DNA of 64,000 nucleotides, from positions 118,837,239 to 118,901,238 of the forward strand of contig OX578145.1 of NCBI GenBank assembly GCA_951213105.1, written 5' to 3'. Of the stretch, positions 44,497 to 56,203 are shown in pieces. The notes under the pieces are model-generated. The model was given only the letters and a program-made list of their open reading frames with translations. It was not told the origin of the DNA and ran no database searches. The number at the start of each line of letters is the position of its first letter. Position 1 is the stretch's first letter. A program made the translations under genes and the position numbers. The DNA comes from Amaurobius ferox. Lineage: Eukaryota > Arthropoda > Arachnida > Araneae > Amaurobiidae.

Positions 44497-44880
44497 AAAA
44501 AAAAAATTGAAATTTCAACAAAATGTTCAGTTTATAGTTGCCAATGCTATTCTCTATAGAATGACACCCGAGCAAGATTTGGGCGAGACAAGAAAGGGCT
44601 TGATACATTTACTGCTTACGTGACGAAGTTAACGATCTATAATGAATCCGGTTTCATTGCTTTACGTGCCGGTGCCGGTGTATATGGATGATCTTGTATA
44701 CTGTGTGTCTGACTTCATGGCGATGCAAAGGTCATTAGCTCTAGGACGTCAAAATGTCACAGTGGTGTTAGGTTTTATATCTTCATCCAATTGACACATT
44801 TGCATATTTCCCACGCTACGTGAAGTTTTCACGAGCAAGATGCCTAGACCGCTGTCAAAAGATACGATGAAATTTATATA
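44497..44880. other. No gene seen
   Basis: Unique-looking sequence with GCCGGTGCCGGTG near 44668. No feature supported. Confidence 0.3.
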
Positions 44881-45044
44881 GGGTGATTCAATAAAGATGG
44901 ACCAAACTTTACGAGGTGGTAGTACACATTTTTCGAACTCATTTTTCGTTATAGTTTACCGGGTCGGAAATGAAACGTAAAGGTGCCAGTATGCGCTTAA
45001 TTGCGAAAACACAAGAATGACTTAGAAGTTAAATGACATTTAAT

Positions 45045-45365
45045 AAACAATAATTACAGTAATGGCTCAAAAGAGCGACCGCCAACCTGAATGCACGTCT
45101 CACAGCGGCGATGAAGGAATTGGCGGACTCTCTCGAAGAGACCAGGCTTATCGCTCACTTCGGCAGCAGCGGCCTAAATTTTGAAGACGAGTTCCTCTTC
45201 AGATTCAAGGGGAGTGTCATAGACGAGACTCTTGAAATATCCCCATAAAAAGAAGTCAACACACGACAAATCGGGCGATCGGGGGGGGGGGGGGGGGGCA
45301 AGCTGTGGGACCACCTCGCCAATCCATTGCCCTGTAACGCCTTTACGTTTCATTTCCGACCCGGT
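45045..45365 (-). pseudogene. mariner/IS630-type transposase C-terminal fragment
   Basis: The minus strand reads GQWIGEVVPQL. After a homopolymer-caused frame change at the G-run 45281-45298 comes a SPDLSCVDFFLWGYFK-like stretch, then SLVYDTPLESEEELVFKI, a stop, and FERVRQFLHRRCETCIQVGG. The SPDL..DFFLWG motif holds the last acidic residue of the DDE/D triad in this superfamily, and the remainder is the usual C-terminus. About 95 of roughly 350 residues remain with a stop and a frameshift. Inactive. Confidence 0.75.
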
Positions 45366-45395
45366 AAACTATGACGAAAAATACTTGGTTTGTGT

Positions 45396-45717
45396 CAGTG
45401 GCGGCTCGTGTATAGGCACTGCGGGAACGACAGTGCTCTCTCTCCCTCGCAGCCTCGCTTGCAGCTTCCTATGTGCGCATGCGCACATAGGAAGCTGCAC
45501 ATAGGAATGCGCACATAGGAATGCGCACATAGGAAGCTGCACATAGGAATGCGCACATAGGAATGCGCACATAGGAAGCTGCACGTGAGACTGCGAGGGA
45601 GAGAGAGCGGTGTTTGACTGTTGAGCGCATGCGCACATAGGAAGCTGCAAGCGAGGCTGCGAGGGAGAGAGAGCAAGCACTGTCGTTGCCACAGTGCCTA
45701 TACACGAGCCGCCACTA
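45396..45717. mobile_element. hAT-like MITE carrying a minisatellite
   Basis: Terminal inverted repeats CAGTGGCGGCTCGTGTATAG and CTATACACGAGCCGCCACT. The adjacent 8-mers GTTTGTGT and TAGTGTGT match at five positions, consistent with a worn 8-bp target duplication. The next layer inward, CTCTCTCCCTCGCAGCCTCG, is also inverted-repeated. No coding sequence. Confidence 0.75.
45466..45655. repeat. Minisatellite of GCGCACATAGGAA units inside the MITE
   Basis: At least eight copies of GCGCACATAGGAA or GCACATAGGAA with alternating AT and GCT joints (45478-45585), plus an outlying copy at 45630-45650. The first two copies face each other (CCTATGTGCGCATGCGCACA). Reading frames across it give Cys/Ala/His-rich repeats that are artefacts. 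Confidence 0.85.
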
Positions 45718-45770
45718 TAGTGTGTACTATTACCCCGTAAAGTTTGGCCCATCTTTTTTTATTCACTCTG

Positions 45771-47950
45771 TATAATGTGCATTGAACTGACGGACTGATT
45801 GGGTAACTTATCGAAATTATCGAGTGCTTACGCTATAACTAGAATCTCAGTTATGATGTCGCTCGATCATTCTCAGCTTCGAAAACAGCGGAAAAGTCTA
45901 AAAATTGGAATTAGGGGTTTTGATGCGAAGAGATCCAAACTCTCAAAACCACTTATCAAAATGGTCGAGCATTTTCACTCGAGCCAGAATCTTGGTTTTG
46001 GTCTCCATTCGATCCATCTCACATTCCACGTCAACGGAAAAATCGAAAATTTGAATTAAGGGGCGATGATGCAAAAAAAAAAAAACTCTAACACCATTTT
46101 ACCTCTCACATGTAATAAAAACACAAAATATCCTTTCGCTACCAGTCGTAAAAATTAAACAATCAAATAATTTTGTAGCGCGCGGAAATAAGATTCCATA
46201 TATCTTTTATTGCGTGTATTTTTATATTTATATCTTTGACTGCATATAAGTGCGTGGACCGGATGTAAATAGCTTAGTTAAATATCTTGATAGTAAATGT
46301 TCGAAACAAAGCACTGTTGTAAATGCATTTCATGCAAAGTTTTGCTTAATTTGTCGTTTACTGCAATTATGCAAAATGTTAATACCCGTAGCAGTGAGAA
46401 GAGTGAATAGCTCTTTACACTAAGCACATGCTTAAGGTATCAAAGAAATCCAAAGGAACGATAAAATTGCATAAATTATATAATTTTTCCAAGTAAATTT
46501 GTATATTTTAATTTAGTTTGTTTTTTATTAAAGACATTTTGATTAACCAACTTTGGTTGTCTTTATTTATAAAGTAAATTGTTTTAGCTTTTGGAAAAAA
46601 AAAATATACAAAAATCGTGGCGTCTATTATTTGTTTAAAAAATAAATGACCAGCGTATTTCCAAAATAATTGTTTTCAGCCTATGGATTTCATCAATACT
46701 CCTCCTCAATTCCGTTTCTCTGCTCGTTTTTCCCTAGAGGGAAAATTTCAAAACAATTTGGGGGAACTTACGGAAGATTGAAGCACTTTCGCAATCTCGG
46801 GATATGTTTAATAATGAGCGGGATATGTTTAATAATCTCTCTTTGGTTTAATAATCTCGGGATATGTTTATTAATGAGATATGTTTAATAATGAGCATAT
46901 CCAAATATTATTTTATTTTTGTATAAATTTTAATCTTTTTTATACTGCACACTAAAAGATATTATTAGTTTTATATAAATGACAACTGTCGTTCTGCATA
47001 ACGATAATTCTCTAAAATTGTATGCAATATTTTACAAAAAAATTGAATTAATATTTCGAGGTAGCGAAAATGCAAGACACCAAGATTTTCAATGTAAAGG
47101 ACTTCGAAAGTTTATTCAACCCTAGTATGGCTACCCTAACTAAAAAACATGGAATTATCATAGATTATATTAAAAAAAGAAAAGAAAAGACAAGCGTCAG
47201 TAAGTAAGGAATGGGAATCCCTTTCATAACATATGATTGATTTATAACATACAGTTAGTCTGTAAAATATTTTTTTCTGGAAATTTGAAAAACCTATTTG
47301 GTAGACTTCAAATTCTTCTTCCATTTGGAAGACGTCAGGGACTTTTATTAGATTGCAAACAAGATTATACAGAAAATCGTTTGTCTTCAAAAACAGGTTA
47401 ATAGCATTATAATTTTATTTCATGCTGAATAAAACGAAATATTTTTCGCATAGGAGTATATGTATTTGCTGTAATAGTTTGAGCGAATCATTAAATTTTA
47501 TTATGTTCGAGTGGAAATCCTGAAATTTGAGGTGGCTTACTTATGCCCTGCTTTGTCCGTATTGCAGTCATTCTGAAAACTGGTGGTTTTCTTGTCCTTC
47601 CTTGATAGGAGTTGAGTAGTAGACTAGCAGCGTCGCTAAAAATTTTTTTAGGTGCGGTTTTGCAACCAAATATCTTGTTTCCCATTTCTCCACATATCAT
47701 TTCTACGAAATTTCAATGGGTTTGGATGAGTCCCTGAAAGAGGTTATGATCCCCAAAACCACATCCTTGGTGACGTCCCTGAAGTAGACATATAAAAATT
47801 AAGTAGCTGCAAATTCTTTCAAGAGCATTAGAAGTCTTTTCGTCAGCTGTATATAAAAGCTGTATGTACTAACCAAATAATTAAATGCAACTCTGTGCAG
47901 AACTGTGTAAAAAAGTACAATGGTGTGCATTAACCCACATCTTTCGGATA
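45771..47950. other. No gene demonstrated; one small minisatellite
   Basis: 46795-46905 holds about five units of ATCTCGGGATATGTTTAATA type. A plus-strand frame at 45799-46059 (86 codons) and minus-strand frames at 47136-47390 and 47491-47700 have no recognisable domain. The rest is AT-rich. Confidence 0.35.
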
Positions 47951-47960
47951 GTACACAACA

Positions 47961-48091
47961 TCTCACTCACTCACTCACTCACTGAATGGTTACTCTCTCA
48001 CTCACTTAATGAGTGAGTGAGCGAGTGAGCTCTGTTGCTGAGTCACTCTATTGTTGGATCACTGTTGCTGAGTCACTCTATTATTGGGTCA
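47961..48091. repeat. CTCA/GAGT inverted microsatellite and 30-bp duplication
   Basis: CTCA repeats (47961-47984 and 47993-48006) are followed by GAGT repeats (48010-48030), which can pair as a hairpin. Two 30-base units starting CTGTTGCTGAGTCACTCTAT follow (48032-48061 and 48062-48091). Confidence 0.85.
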
Positions 48092-48514
48092 CTCTGCTGA
48101 TTAGAATTGGGTACAATTCAGAAAAATAAAACTGCCTTTTTTTTCGTAGCAAATCAAAATCTGAAATAAAACTAAAAATTTTTAAATTTATTGATTAAAT
48201 GGTTCTTTCATACGTAATTTTTGATAACGAAATGAATAAGACCAACTCCATTAGTCTATGACTAACCGTTCTCGAGATATTATAGTTTATTGGCATTTCC
48301 CCGCCATATTAAAATAGGCGAGGTTGTCGGGTAAAAACGAACATTGAATTAAAACTGTAAATTCAGTATAATTTCAAACAAGCATCCGGGAAGTATTTTT
48401 TGCAATTGAATTCCGTGTAATGCATTATGAGAAAAAGGAGAAAATGAACTGAGTGAACTGAACAGAAAATGAACTGAGGAGAAAGTCATGTGTCGACCAC
48501 ATCAGATTTTTTTT
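48092..48514 (+). mobile_element. HINE family B, diverged 3' part
   Basis: GCTGATTAGAATTGGGTACA, TTCTCGAGATATTATAGTTT and the end GAAAGTCATGTGTCGACCAC then ATCAGATTTTTT follow family B order. The hairpin stem at the end is kept, while its loop has changed to TCGAC. Confidence 0.65.
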
Positions 48515-49284
48515 ACTTGATAAAGAGTGCCCCTACGCCTACCACCCTTAAAACAATTTTAGTCATCTAATTTTCATGTGTCTGCTTTTATCTAGGAAAT
48601 ACAAGAATTTGTATTGTCTCAAGCATTGCAATCTTTCTAACCTTGAAAACTATTTAAATTGTTAACAATGCGTTGGTTAAACTTGCTATTACCTCTGTGC
48701 GTCTGTTTGATCCAGTTAGGAGAAAATATGTTGTAATCCTTATCTTCCATTTAATGTCGCCGATTTACGAAATTAGCCACGGCCAGCATAAAATATACAG
48801 GAAGCTGAAAAAACTCCTATTTTGAATGTTGAATAACTAATGGCCAATTTGAATTCCCCAATTTGTATTCTAAGAATTATTTACATGTTAAACTATAAGT
48901 TTGCTTTTCTTGAGGCTATAGTTGGTTTATAATTCAAATGTATTTAAGTTTCCTTTCTCGGGATTATACGATGGGGACATTTGATACAAGAAATCTATTT
49001 TTCTTTGGATAATTGCTGCGATTTGTATTCGTTTAGTTTGAGTATAATTTGCACCGTTAATATAAGGCTAAGTTATTCTGTATGTAAGTAACCCAGTGAT
49101 TTATTGTCAAGAGGAAAAAAAAAATCATACGAGCCAATTAATAAAATATCTTACGAAGAAAATCTTCAATTGAAGTGCATCGATATTCTGGTCAATTAAA
49201 AAGTTTGGCTGCTGTGTGTAAATACAAATTAATTTCATTAGTATGCGATGACTTTGTGGTAAATGAAAAGCAGTTTATTTGTAT
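48515..49284. other. No gene seen
   Basis: AT-rich unique-looking DNA, no repeat partner found in the window. Confidence 0.35.
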
Positions 49285-49640
49285 GTAACTAGTACTCAAG
49301 CCTGTCAAAGACAGGGAAACCAGCATTCTTAAGAAATTAAGTTGCAACATTTTTGAATAAATTTTATCTTGTTTAACAATGTATATATAGTGTTTAGCCA
49401 TTAGCGCACATAACCTTTCCGAAGGATGTAGGGCAGATTCAAGGATAAGACGTACAATATGCACTAGTTAGATGTCCGCCTTTGTGACCTTGGAACGTCC
49501 AGCGGGGAGGGAAAGTGGCCCCCTTGCCCTCCCCTATGGGTGCCCATGTGTTTAGTCTAAAGTAGTCGTCGCAGTCGAAAATTGGCCCAGTTAGGTTCTG
49601 TCCCGTGGTCGAGCTTCAGCATTCTAGTTCATCGGGGGGG
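49285..49640. repeat. Dispersed repeat related to 26925-27105
   Basis: Shares AGCCTGTCA, TTGTTTAACAATG and CCCAGTTAGGTTCTGTCCCG in order, with insertions relative to the other copy. A G-run (49635-49648) follows. Family unknown. Confidence 0.5.
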
Positions 49641-49837
49641 GGGGGGGGCAAATTTTCCGGGAAGGTTCTAAAATACTTTACTCCCTTCTTCTCTATTTTG
49701 TTTACCCGGGGGAGAAATTGAAATTCCGGTTCCATTAGGTTCGATTCAGTAGTCGATATTATAAGCCCACCCGTTGATTGTTTGAAGGTTTGCAAAGAAG
49801 GTTGTAAGAGTCTTTCTACTTTTGAGCAGGTTCTATC

Positions 49838-50330
49838 TATAATAATAAAATAAGATGGCTGTGTGTGTCGCACATAGTGGAAAATCCGAACGACGGACAA
49901 CCGCAAACTTTGCTAGAGGGGTAACTAAGCTCTTGAGATGATTTTTTTTTTAATTCGAATCAATTTAAAAATTATGAATACGTAAAACAAAAATTCGATC
50001 GAAATTTTACCGTTTTCAAATCAATTTATGCAAGCAGACGATTCTCTCAAGAATCCAAGACGCCGGCGTCGAACAGTGAATTCAGTTTTAAAATACAATA
50101 TTCCAGCTCCCCAATGTAAGCAGTTCTGAGCTCGAATCGAACTTTTTTAAAGTGATGTCTGTGTGTACGTGCACGCGATATCTCACGAGCGAATTGCACT
50201 TGGCACGAAACGTTTTGAGAACAGTTTATTATAATGCGAGTATAGATGCATACTTTATCGCTATGCATTAAAAAGTTAATGAACATAATCATTCCGGTTG
50301 ATACCCGATAATAATTCAAATAATGGTTCA
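49838..50330 (+). mobile_element. Helitron/HINE-like 5' sequence (unclassified)
   Basis: TCTATCTATAATAATAAAAT then AAGATGGCTGTGTGTGTCGC at 49838-49877 resembles the start of the Helitron at 38170. Further on, CGAATCGAACTTTTTTAAAG then TGATGTCTGTGTGTACG and CGATATCTCACGAGCG (50130-50205) resemble HINE-A. No 3' terminus identified. Confidence 0.35.
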
Positions 50331-51650
50331 GTGGACGGGTTTTCAGCTATTTTTTTACATAAAATTTCAAATAAACGGAACTCGCTTTACAGAAATACCT
50401 ACATTGTACAAATGTTTTCTGAAGTTTTAGTAAATTTTACACCAGTTGTATGATAAATTATGCTTGATATTTTGCTTAAGGGCTGCTCTGTATTTTTTCC
50501 CATTCTGAAAATGATCCAAATTGCTCGAGTTCTTTTAATATTTCTATAGCATTCTGTTGATGTTTTTTTTTAAAGCGTGTACATTTTCATAGAATACGTA
50601 TAGGTGTACTAAAATTTCTCCATATTAATTTGCATTTAATTTGAGTCTTAAGTGTCGTCTTTAATTGCTGCTTGTCTTTATTCAATGAAATGCAAATTCT
50701 ATGCGTTTTCTAGGCTTACAAACATGAGATCTGACATCTGAAAAGATTAATTGTTATAAGTATTCCAGCAATTTTTCAAGGGGAGATATTTTCCAAGGTC
50801 TAAAGACGCCGATCCTTTTTAACAAGCACTTCATTACTTAGAGCATTTTTTTTTCTGTCTTGTGTTCCTATAAATCAAAATATTTAATCGTTCGTTTTTC
50901 ATAAACACGTGAAATGAGAAATAAAATCGTAATTGCGGTATATGTAATTGTGCAGCGAATAAGCGCAGCCACATTGGGTGTATACTTTCACGTTGTGAAC
51001 AAGTGTGTTCTTTATATGCTTTCTTTTTGTGGTCTTTTATTCGTTAAACAAACCAAGAATCTTGCATTTTTGCAACTAGTGTCTTATTGGTTTTACAGAT
51101 GCTTTATGTCGCAAAAAGTGAAAACTTTTACATTTATCATTTAATAGTTCTATTTTAAATTGTATTGTTTATAGCTAAAAAGTGAAATCTTCGTCTAAAA
51201 TATTGCATAAAATACATTAGTAACGGTATGAAACACTTTCGGAGACAAAAAGTAGTCTTCTTCTCTAAGATGAAAGCAAAGCAACCATGTTAACAAGGTT
51301 GAGCAGTTGCCTCTTTTGGTGTGGTTGCTCCTGAAAAAAAAGGCCGCCTCCGAAACAGGTTGGTACCCCTAATTTGCTTTATGCTGTATATTTTAACAAA
51401 AATTTTACTTTTTAACTATTTTTATAGCAGTTTAAGCGATGTATTTCAATTGTATTGTTTTTTATTCAATGACCAAGAAAATATATATGTGCTGACGAGC
51501 GAAAATGATGATAAAAAACCATGATCCACGAGTGGTGGAGGATAATCAGTTGAGTTCTTTCTTGCTAATATGCAACCCCATGCCGTAAGGCATAAGTTGC
51601 TTTACTGCAATCACGTTTTATTAACGCATATTATGTTTGAAGGTTTAAAA
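50331..51650. other. No gene seen
   Basis: AT-rich. A 76-codon frame at 50914-51144 and a 67-codon frame at 51321-51524 are hydrophobic because of T-richness and show no domain. Confidence 0.35.
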
Positions 51651-51689
51651 AAAAAATGATCTTCTATACCCGCGTATAAGCCAAAAATG

Positions 51690-53475
51690 TTTTTCGTATT
51701 TTCGTAAAAAATTCGCGTACATTTTATAGTTCTGTTAAGATGAAAATTGCGGTATGTGAAACCATATCTTATTTTAATGTTTCCAGATATTTTAATCTAA
51801 TTAAGTGGAGTGTCACATCCACTCGACTTTCTCATACCAGCATATATTTTTAAATAGCTTATAAATTTTTTTGAAAAATTTTGAAAACTATGTATCATTG
51901 GTCCAGAAATTTAGAATATTTTTTTCTGTGCAGAATGGAATGCAATGAATGAATGAATGAATGAATGCCGAATTTTGTGTATCTATAGCCGTTGTATAGG
52001 GATAGCTGACAAAATGTTGGAACAAAAAATTCCTCACTTTCTATACATTATTTCCGAACAAAATAATAATATTTCAGATTTTTCTCATTATTTATAGGTC
52101 AAGTTTTACATTTCTACCTTTAGCAGTTTGGACTGTGTAATTTTCCTCATAGGCAGTCACTCAGTCTGACTTAGATATATGATATACTACTAACTCTAAC
52201 TATTTCAAACTGCACTTTGCGTGTTCGAAATGACTAATGATCTGTTAAATGTGACTCCTATGCACTTAATAAAAGTTGTTGATAAATTTTCTGAACTCTA
52301 AAACCCTTTTCAGATTTAAACATAAGAATGACGCATATTTCGTAATTCTATTAACATACTAAATGGGAAAATATATTGAATATAATTTCCGCGCGTGACG
52401 AAATGATTTAATTGTAACATCTAGAAAAAATATATCTCGTTATATTTATATATATATTTTTTTCAATTTTAATTGTTGGCAACGAAGGGATAGCAAATTG
52501 AAATTTTATTGCTGAGAGGCAATGTAGTGTAAGTTTTATTTTATATCCCTATGCAATGTCTCCTCCAAGTCAAATTTCTAATTTTTATTTATTTATTTAT
52601 TTCTTTTTCGTTGATCTAGAAGCCCAGATGAATCGAATGAGACCAAAACAGAAATTCTAGCTATAGTGAAAGTGCTCGATAATTTTGATGTGTCACCCAA
52701 CAAATTAGTTTAGTGTATGTTATACAGACTAGACATTTTCACCCACGCTTCGCGCTAGCGAAATGTGTAGAGGTCACCAAATGTAATAACACGTTTAATA
52801 AAAGTTCTGAATATATCAAAAACCGTTTTGTATTTAAGCATAAAAATGGCGTATATTTTGTAGTTCAGTTAATATGGAAATTGCGGTGTGTTAAATAATG
52901 TTTCATTTCCAAATACTAACTGTTGCCATTTTTTTTCCGCGTTTTCAGACAAATCAATTAATTACAGCTTTATTTTTTAATTATTTGATTTGAAAATCAG
53001 TCAATAAACGATTTGAAACGTAACTCGGTTACCTTAGTGACCACAGTGGAGTCAAAAGCTATAAATAAATTGATAAAATATAGAAAAAAAAATCTGCTGT
53101 AACTATAAATTAAAATATCTCAAGAACAGCTGATTGTACACTCATACAGTTTATTAGGAATAATTTTTTCTTTGCAAGATAAAAAAAAAAACGAATTTCA
53201 TGCGTCTCATTGTTTGCGAGTTATAGCTGAAAGAATATTGAAAAGAAAATTCCGTGATTTATAAATTTATCGAACAATATTCTCAGATTTCAGGTTTTGC
53301 CCATTATCTATAGGTCAAGTCCCACGTGTGTGCAAAGTTTATACCTTCAGCAGATTAGTTTGTGTCTTTCGTCCTTTAGTTAGTCTGTTTCACTTAGCTG
53401 TATGATACAGAAAAAGAATAAATATGAGGTTGTAGAAATAATTCTGTACTGTCCACATGACTTTTTTTTTAAATC
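51690..53475. repeat. Large degenerate direct duplication (possible HINE family D)
   Basis: 52068-52190 and 53277-53408 correspond (TATTTATAGGTCAAG / TATCTATAGGTCAAG, then CTTTAGCAG, then AGTCTG). 51715-51790, 52262-52380 and 52795-52930 share TTAATAAAAGTT, CATAARAATG and GCGTATATTT-type words. A GAAT microsatellite lies at 51944-51968. The right copy ends CTGTCCACATGACTTTTTTT, reminiscent of HINE 3' ends. Confidence 0.45.
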
Positions 53476-54085
53476 TCTTACTGTGATACAAATGAATTTG
53501 AAAAATGTTGAAAAGAAATGCACGATAAAGTCTATTGGGAGACCCAGGCTCTAAACTTTTATTAATATAAACCTAGTTAGATAAACAGCCTTCCTCTATC
53601 CAGTTCGCATCTTGGCTGTCTGTTGTACAGCCTACCTTGCTCTAACCCCACTCATATTATTTCCGTACGATGCTCTAAAAAACTCTCTCTCGATTGTTCG
53701 GAAAGTAAAAGATCCGGTTCTAAAACCCGTAATCATGCCTAAATGCCTCCACGCTTGTATAAAGGATCACTGTAATCCACAGTGCTTAACATCTTGCCTC
53801 GTATGCCCCCTCATTAAAAAAATAGCCCCCCATTAGACGTGCTCAAGTTAAACACGGTTTAAGGGTGGGCGATAGAGAGAGAGGGAGAAGCGTTTCAAGT
53901 AAAATATGGAGATTTTCTGTCGCAAATGTCCTTCCCCATCGCGGTTTATTAAAAATGATTTATCAGGAGACTCCGCTCGACTTTCTCAGACTTCCCTATT
54001 TACTGGTGCCATAACCAGTATCGGTATACAATTTTTCTACATAATGCAATGACATTTTCTTTCACACCAAATTGCAAGATCCAGT
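53476..54085. other. No gene seen, up to the assembly gap
   Basis: Includes CTCCGCTCGACTTTCTC at 53971-53987, a motif shared with 51815-51838 and 59722-59735. No coding feature. Confidence 0.35.
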
Positions 54086-54285
54086 NNNNNNNNNNNNNNN
54101 NNNNNNNNNNNNNNNNNNNNNNNNNNNNNNNNNNNNNNNNNNNNNNNNNNNNNNNNNNNNNNNNNNNNNNNNNNNNNNNNNNNNNNNNNNNNNNNNNNNN
54201 NNNNNNNNNNNNNNNNNNNNNNNNNNNNNNNNNNNNNNNNNNNNNNNNNNNNNNNNNNNNNNNNNNNNNNNNNNNNNNNNNNNNN
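54086..54285. other. Assembly gap (200 N)
   Basis: A round 200-base N block. Sequence to its right is internal HINE-A, whereas sequence to its left is not, so the gap probably swallowed repeat sequence and its true size is unknown. Confidence 0.98.
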
Positions 54286-54668
54286 AGTATCATTTAATAT
54301 ATTCACTTTCCATATACAATATTATGCAAGAAACCTGTCAAGATTATTCTCGTGGATCTAGTTCGATCCATTCATGAGGGAGTATTGTTTTGTAATTTGG
54401 CGCCCAAGAATTCGTCAATAGTTTTTTTTTTTTTTTTTTCCCGTGGGATATTCATGCATTCTATGTCAGTTGCATTTTGATGAAAATTTTACATTTGAGT
54501 ATGAATAAGTCATTCTTTTTGGACTCATAAGTTACCAAATTCAATTTACGCGATATTCATTCAACACCAGAAACAGTTGTGCCATGGGTCGTGTATACCA
54601 TTTATTTTTCTGAAAGAAGTGGTCATTCATTGCATGTAGGGAAAGTCACGTGCTGCCCTCTTCAGATT
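54286..54668 (+). mobile_element. HINE 3' fragment adjoining the gap
   Basis: CACTTTCCATATACAATATT, ATTCTCGTGGATCTAGTTCG and CCATTCATGAG match HINE-A. The right end, GGGAAAGTCACGTGCTGCCC then TCTTCAGATTC (54641-54670), is a diverged HINE 3' end. Confidence 0.55.
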
Positions 54669-55282
54669 CTTCTCTATGAAAAATATTCGTTCTAGGAGTC
54701 CTAGGGGTATATAAATATTATCATTTCTCGATGAACATCCTTTGATTGCCATTTTTCACCCCCACCCCTCATCGTTTCTAAAATTAGGACTTATATCCTC
54801 GGATGATCCTTTTTCTCGTTTCTAATCAATCAACGACAGCATGAGGAGGAAAATGCAATTTGTGAAAGGCTTTCCTGCGAGCAATTACACGGCCCTCTAA
54901 TTGCAGCTAATTGGCCACACGCAGATGAAGCAATTAAGAGCTAAACTCACTTGTTTTGAAATTGAGTTTCCTGCATTTAATGGAACTTTTCGGCTATTGG
55001 CTGAGATGCAGTTGTACGGTTAAATAAGTCTTCTACGATGACAGCTTGTATTACGCTCTGCTTCAGAAAATTGCCAAATGCATTTTGAAATGGAAGTTTC
55101 TGCAAATCTTTCGACATCAGCAACGGATTGTTTGTATCAGTGGTCCCATGGACTCCATCTTCATAATAAAAGGAGATGTCTGTATGGGTGTTCGTCTGTG
55201 GCATAACAGTATATCTAAGCGACCCACAGCCGCAAAATTTGGTTCCTTCGACTTCCAAAAGGAGACGTCTCGTCGAGAATTT
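54669..55282. other. No gene demonstrated
   Basis: Unique-looking, moderately GC-richer than neighbours at 54830-55230. Overlapping frames on both strands run into the HINE-A 5' end and share its peptide, so they are not evidence of a gene. Confidence 0.35.
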
Positions 55283-56203
55283 TTTACTTTCCTTATATAC
55301 ATAATGTATAAGGAAAGTATTGTGACGGGGTCGAAAATTCGAATTCGAGTTTTCGACGGGAGACCACGTTTCAAGCATCCTTGATCACAAATCGAACATT
55401 TTTTAGCTGATGTCTGTGTGTGTGTCAGTGAGTCTGTGGAGACGATATCTCACGAACGAATGGAGCGATTCGAATGCAATTTGGTACAAAAATTACAATC
55501 CATGAATACTGGAAGCCTATTGTTTTAAAACACAATCGAATGTTCAGAAACCTCTTAAATTTTCGAGTGAAATTTTGAAAAAAATCATCAAAAAATCAAA
55601 ACCTTTAATAAAGTTACGCAAATAGACATTTCTTATAGTAATTTTTCCTTCGAAAACGATTGACATAAATTTTAGAATGCTAGCATGAACCGTTCTCGAG
55701 ATATTGCACATTTTTCAAATACATTTATCAAAAAGTCCCATAAATTAAAAAAAAATATTAACTGTTAAGAAACATGTTCACTTTTCATATGTAATATCAT
55801 GCGATAAATCGGGTGACATCCTTCTCGTGGATCTAACTCGTTCCATTCACGAGAAAATATACTTTGAGTAATACTTTTGTATTTGAACGCCAATAGTCAT
55901 TTATCTGCTGTAAGAATAACTTATTACTCCGTCCATAACGCTTGGCGAGATTTTGACGACAAATTTAGTGGAATGTTGCCAACTTGGCGACATTTTTAAA
56001 TGTTGCCAAATTGACGAAAATTTCACCAAATGGATAAAAATGACGATAAATCAAAGAAAATGACGACTAATTCAAGAAAATTCAATATTTTTGAAAGACT
56101 ATAAGTATCTACTATAAGAATAACATTTTTTTAAACTGTAAAAGTAGTAAATTCGTTGCATTATATAAGGAAAGTCATGTGTTGCCCACATCAGATTTTT
56201 TTT
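55283..56203 (+). mobile_element. HINE family A, complete reference-like copy
   Basis: In order: the 5' palindrome ACTTTCCTTATATACATAAT with its inverse ending AAGGAAAGT (55286-55318), the GACGGGGTCGAAAATTCG block, a short GTGT microsatellite (55415-55427), the core, and eight 20-base units in perfect register from 55941 to 56100. Then come the inverted subterminal TATATAAGGAAAGT (56163-56176), the 3' hairpin CATGTGTTGCCCACATC and a T-run. About 920 bases, non-coding, no target duplication visible. This fits Helentron-associated elements, which are moved by a Rep/helicase supplied elsewhere. Confidence 0.85.

Larger units (their letters stand above)
44881..45770 (-). mobile_element. mariner-type element relic with nested hAT-like MITE
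   Basis: Inverted ends GGGTGATTCAATAAAGATGG (left) and the inverse of CCATCTTTTTTTATTCACTC (right) are followed inward by CCAAACTTTACG in both. TA flanks both sides. A C-terminal piece of transposase is encoded on the minus strand. The N-terminal two thirds are deleted and the MITE at 45396-45717 is inserted near the 5' end. Confidence 0.75.

Noticed and set aside
45369..45752. Overlapping minus-strand frames rich in repeated Cys-Ala-His and Ser-Tyr-Val-Arg blocks
   Set aside because: They are translations of the GCGCACATAGGAA minisatellite within a MITE. All three frames stay open because the repeat contains no stop, so there is no evidence of a protein.
54000..54377. Frames of 82-101 codons spanning the N block
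   Set aside because: Most of their length is undefined bases.
54977..55384. 133- and 112-codon frames on opposite strands
   Set aside because: Both run into the HINE-A 5' end, and the same peptide fragments appear at 37716-37946 and 60851 where HINE-A recurs. They are TE-derived shadows.
55941..56100. 20-base periodic units considered as a CRISPR-like array
   Set aside because: Units are degenerate repeats without constant repeats and unique spacers, in a eukaryotic TE. They are a minisatellite-like module.
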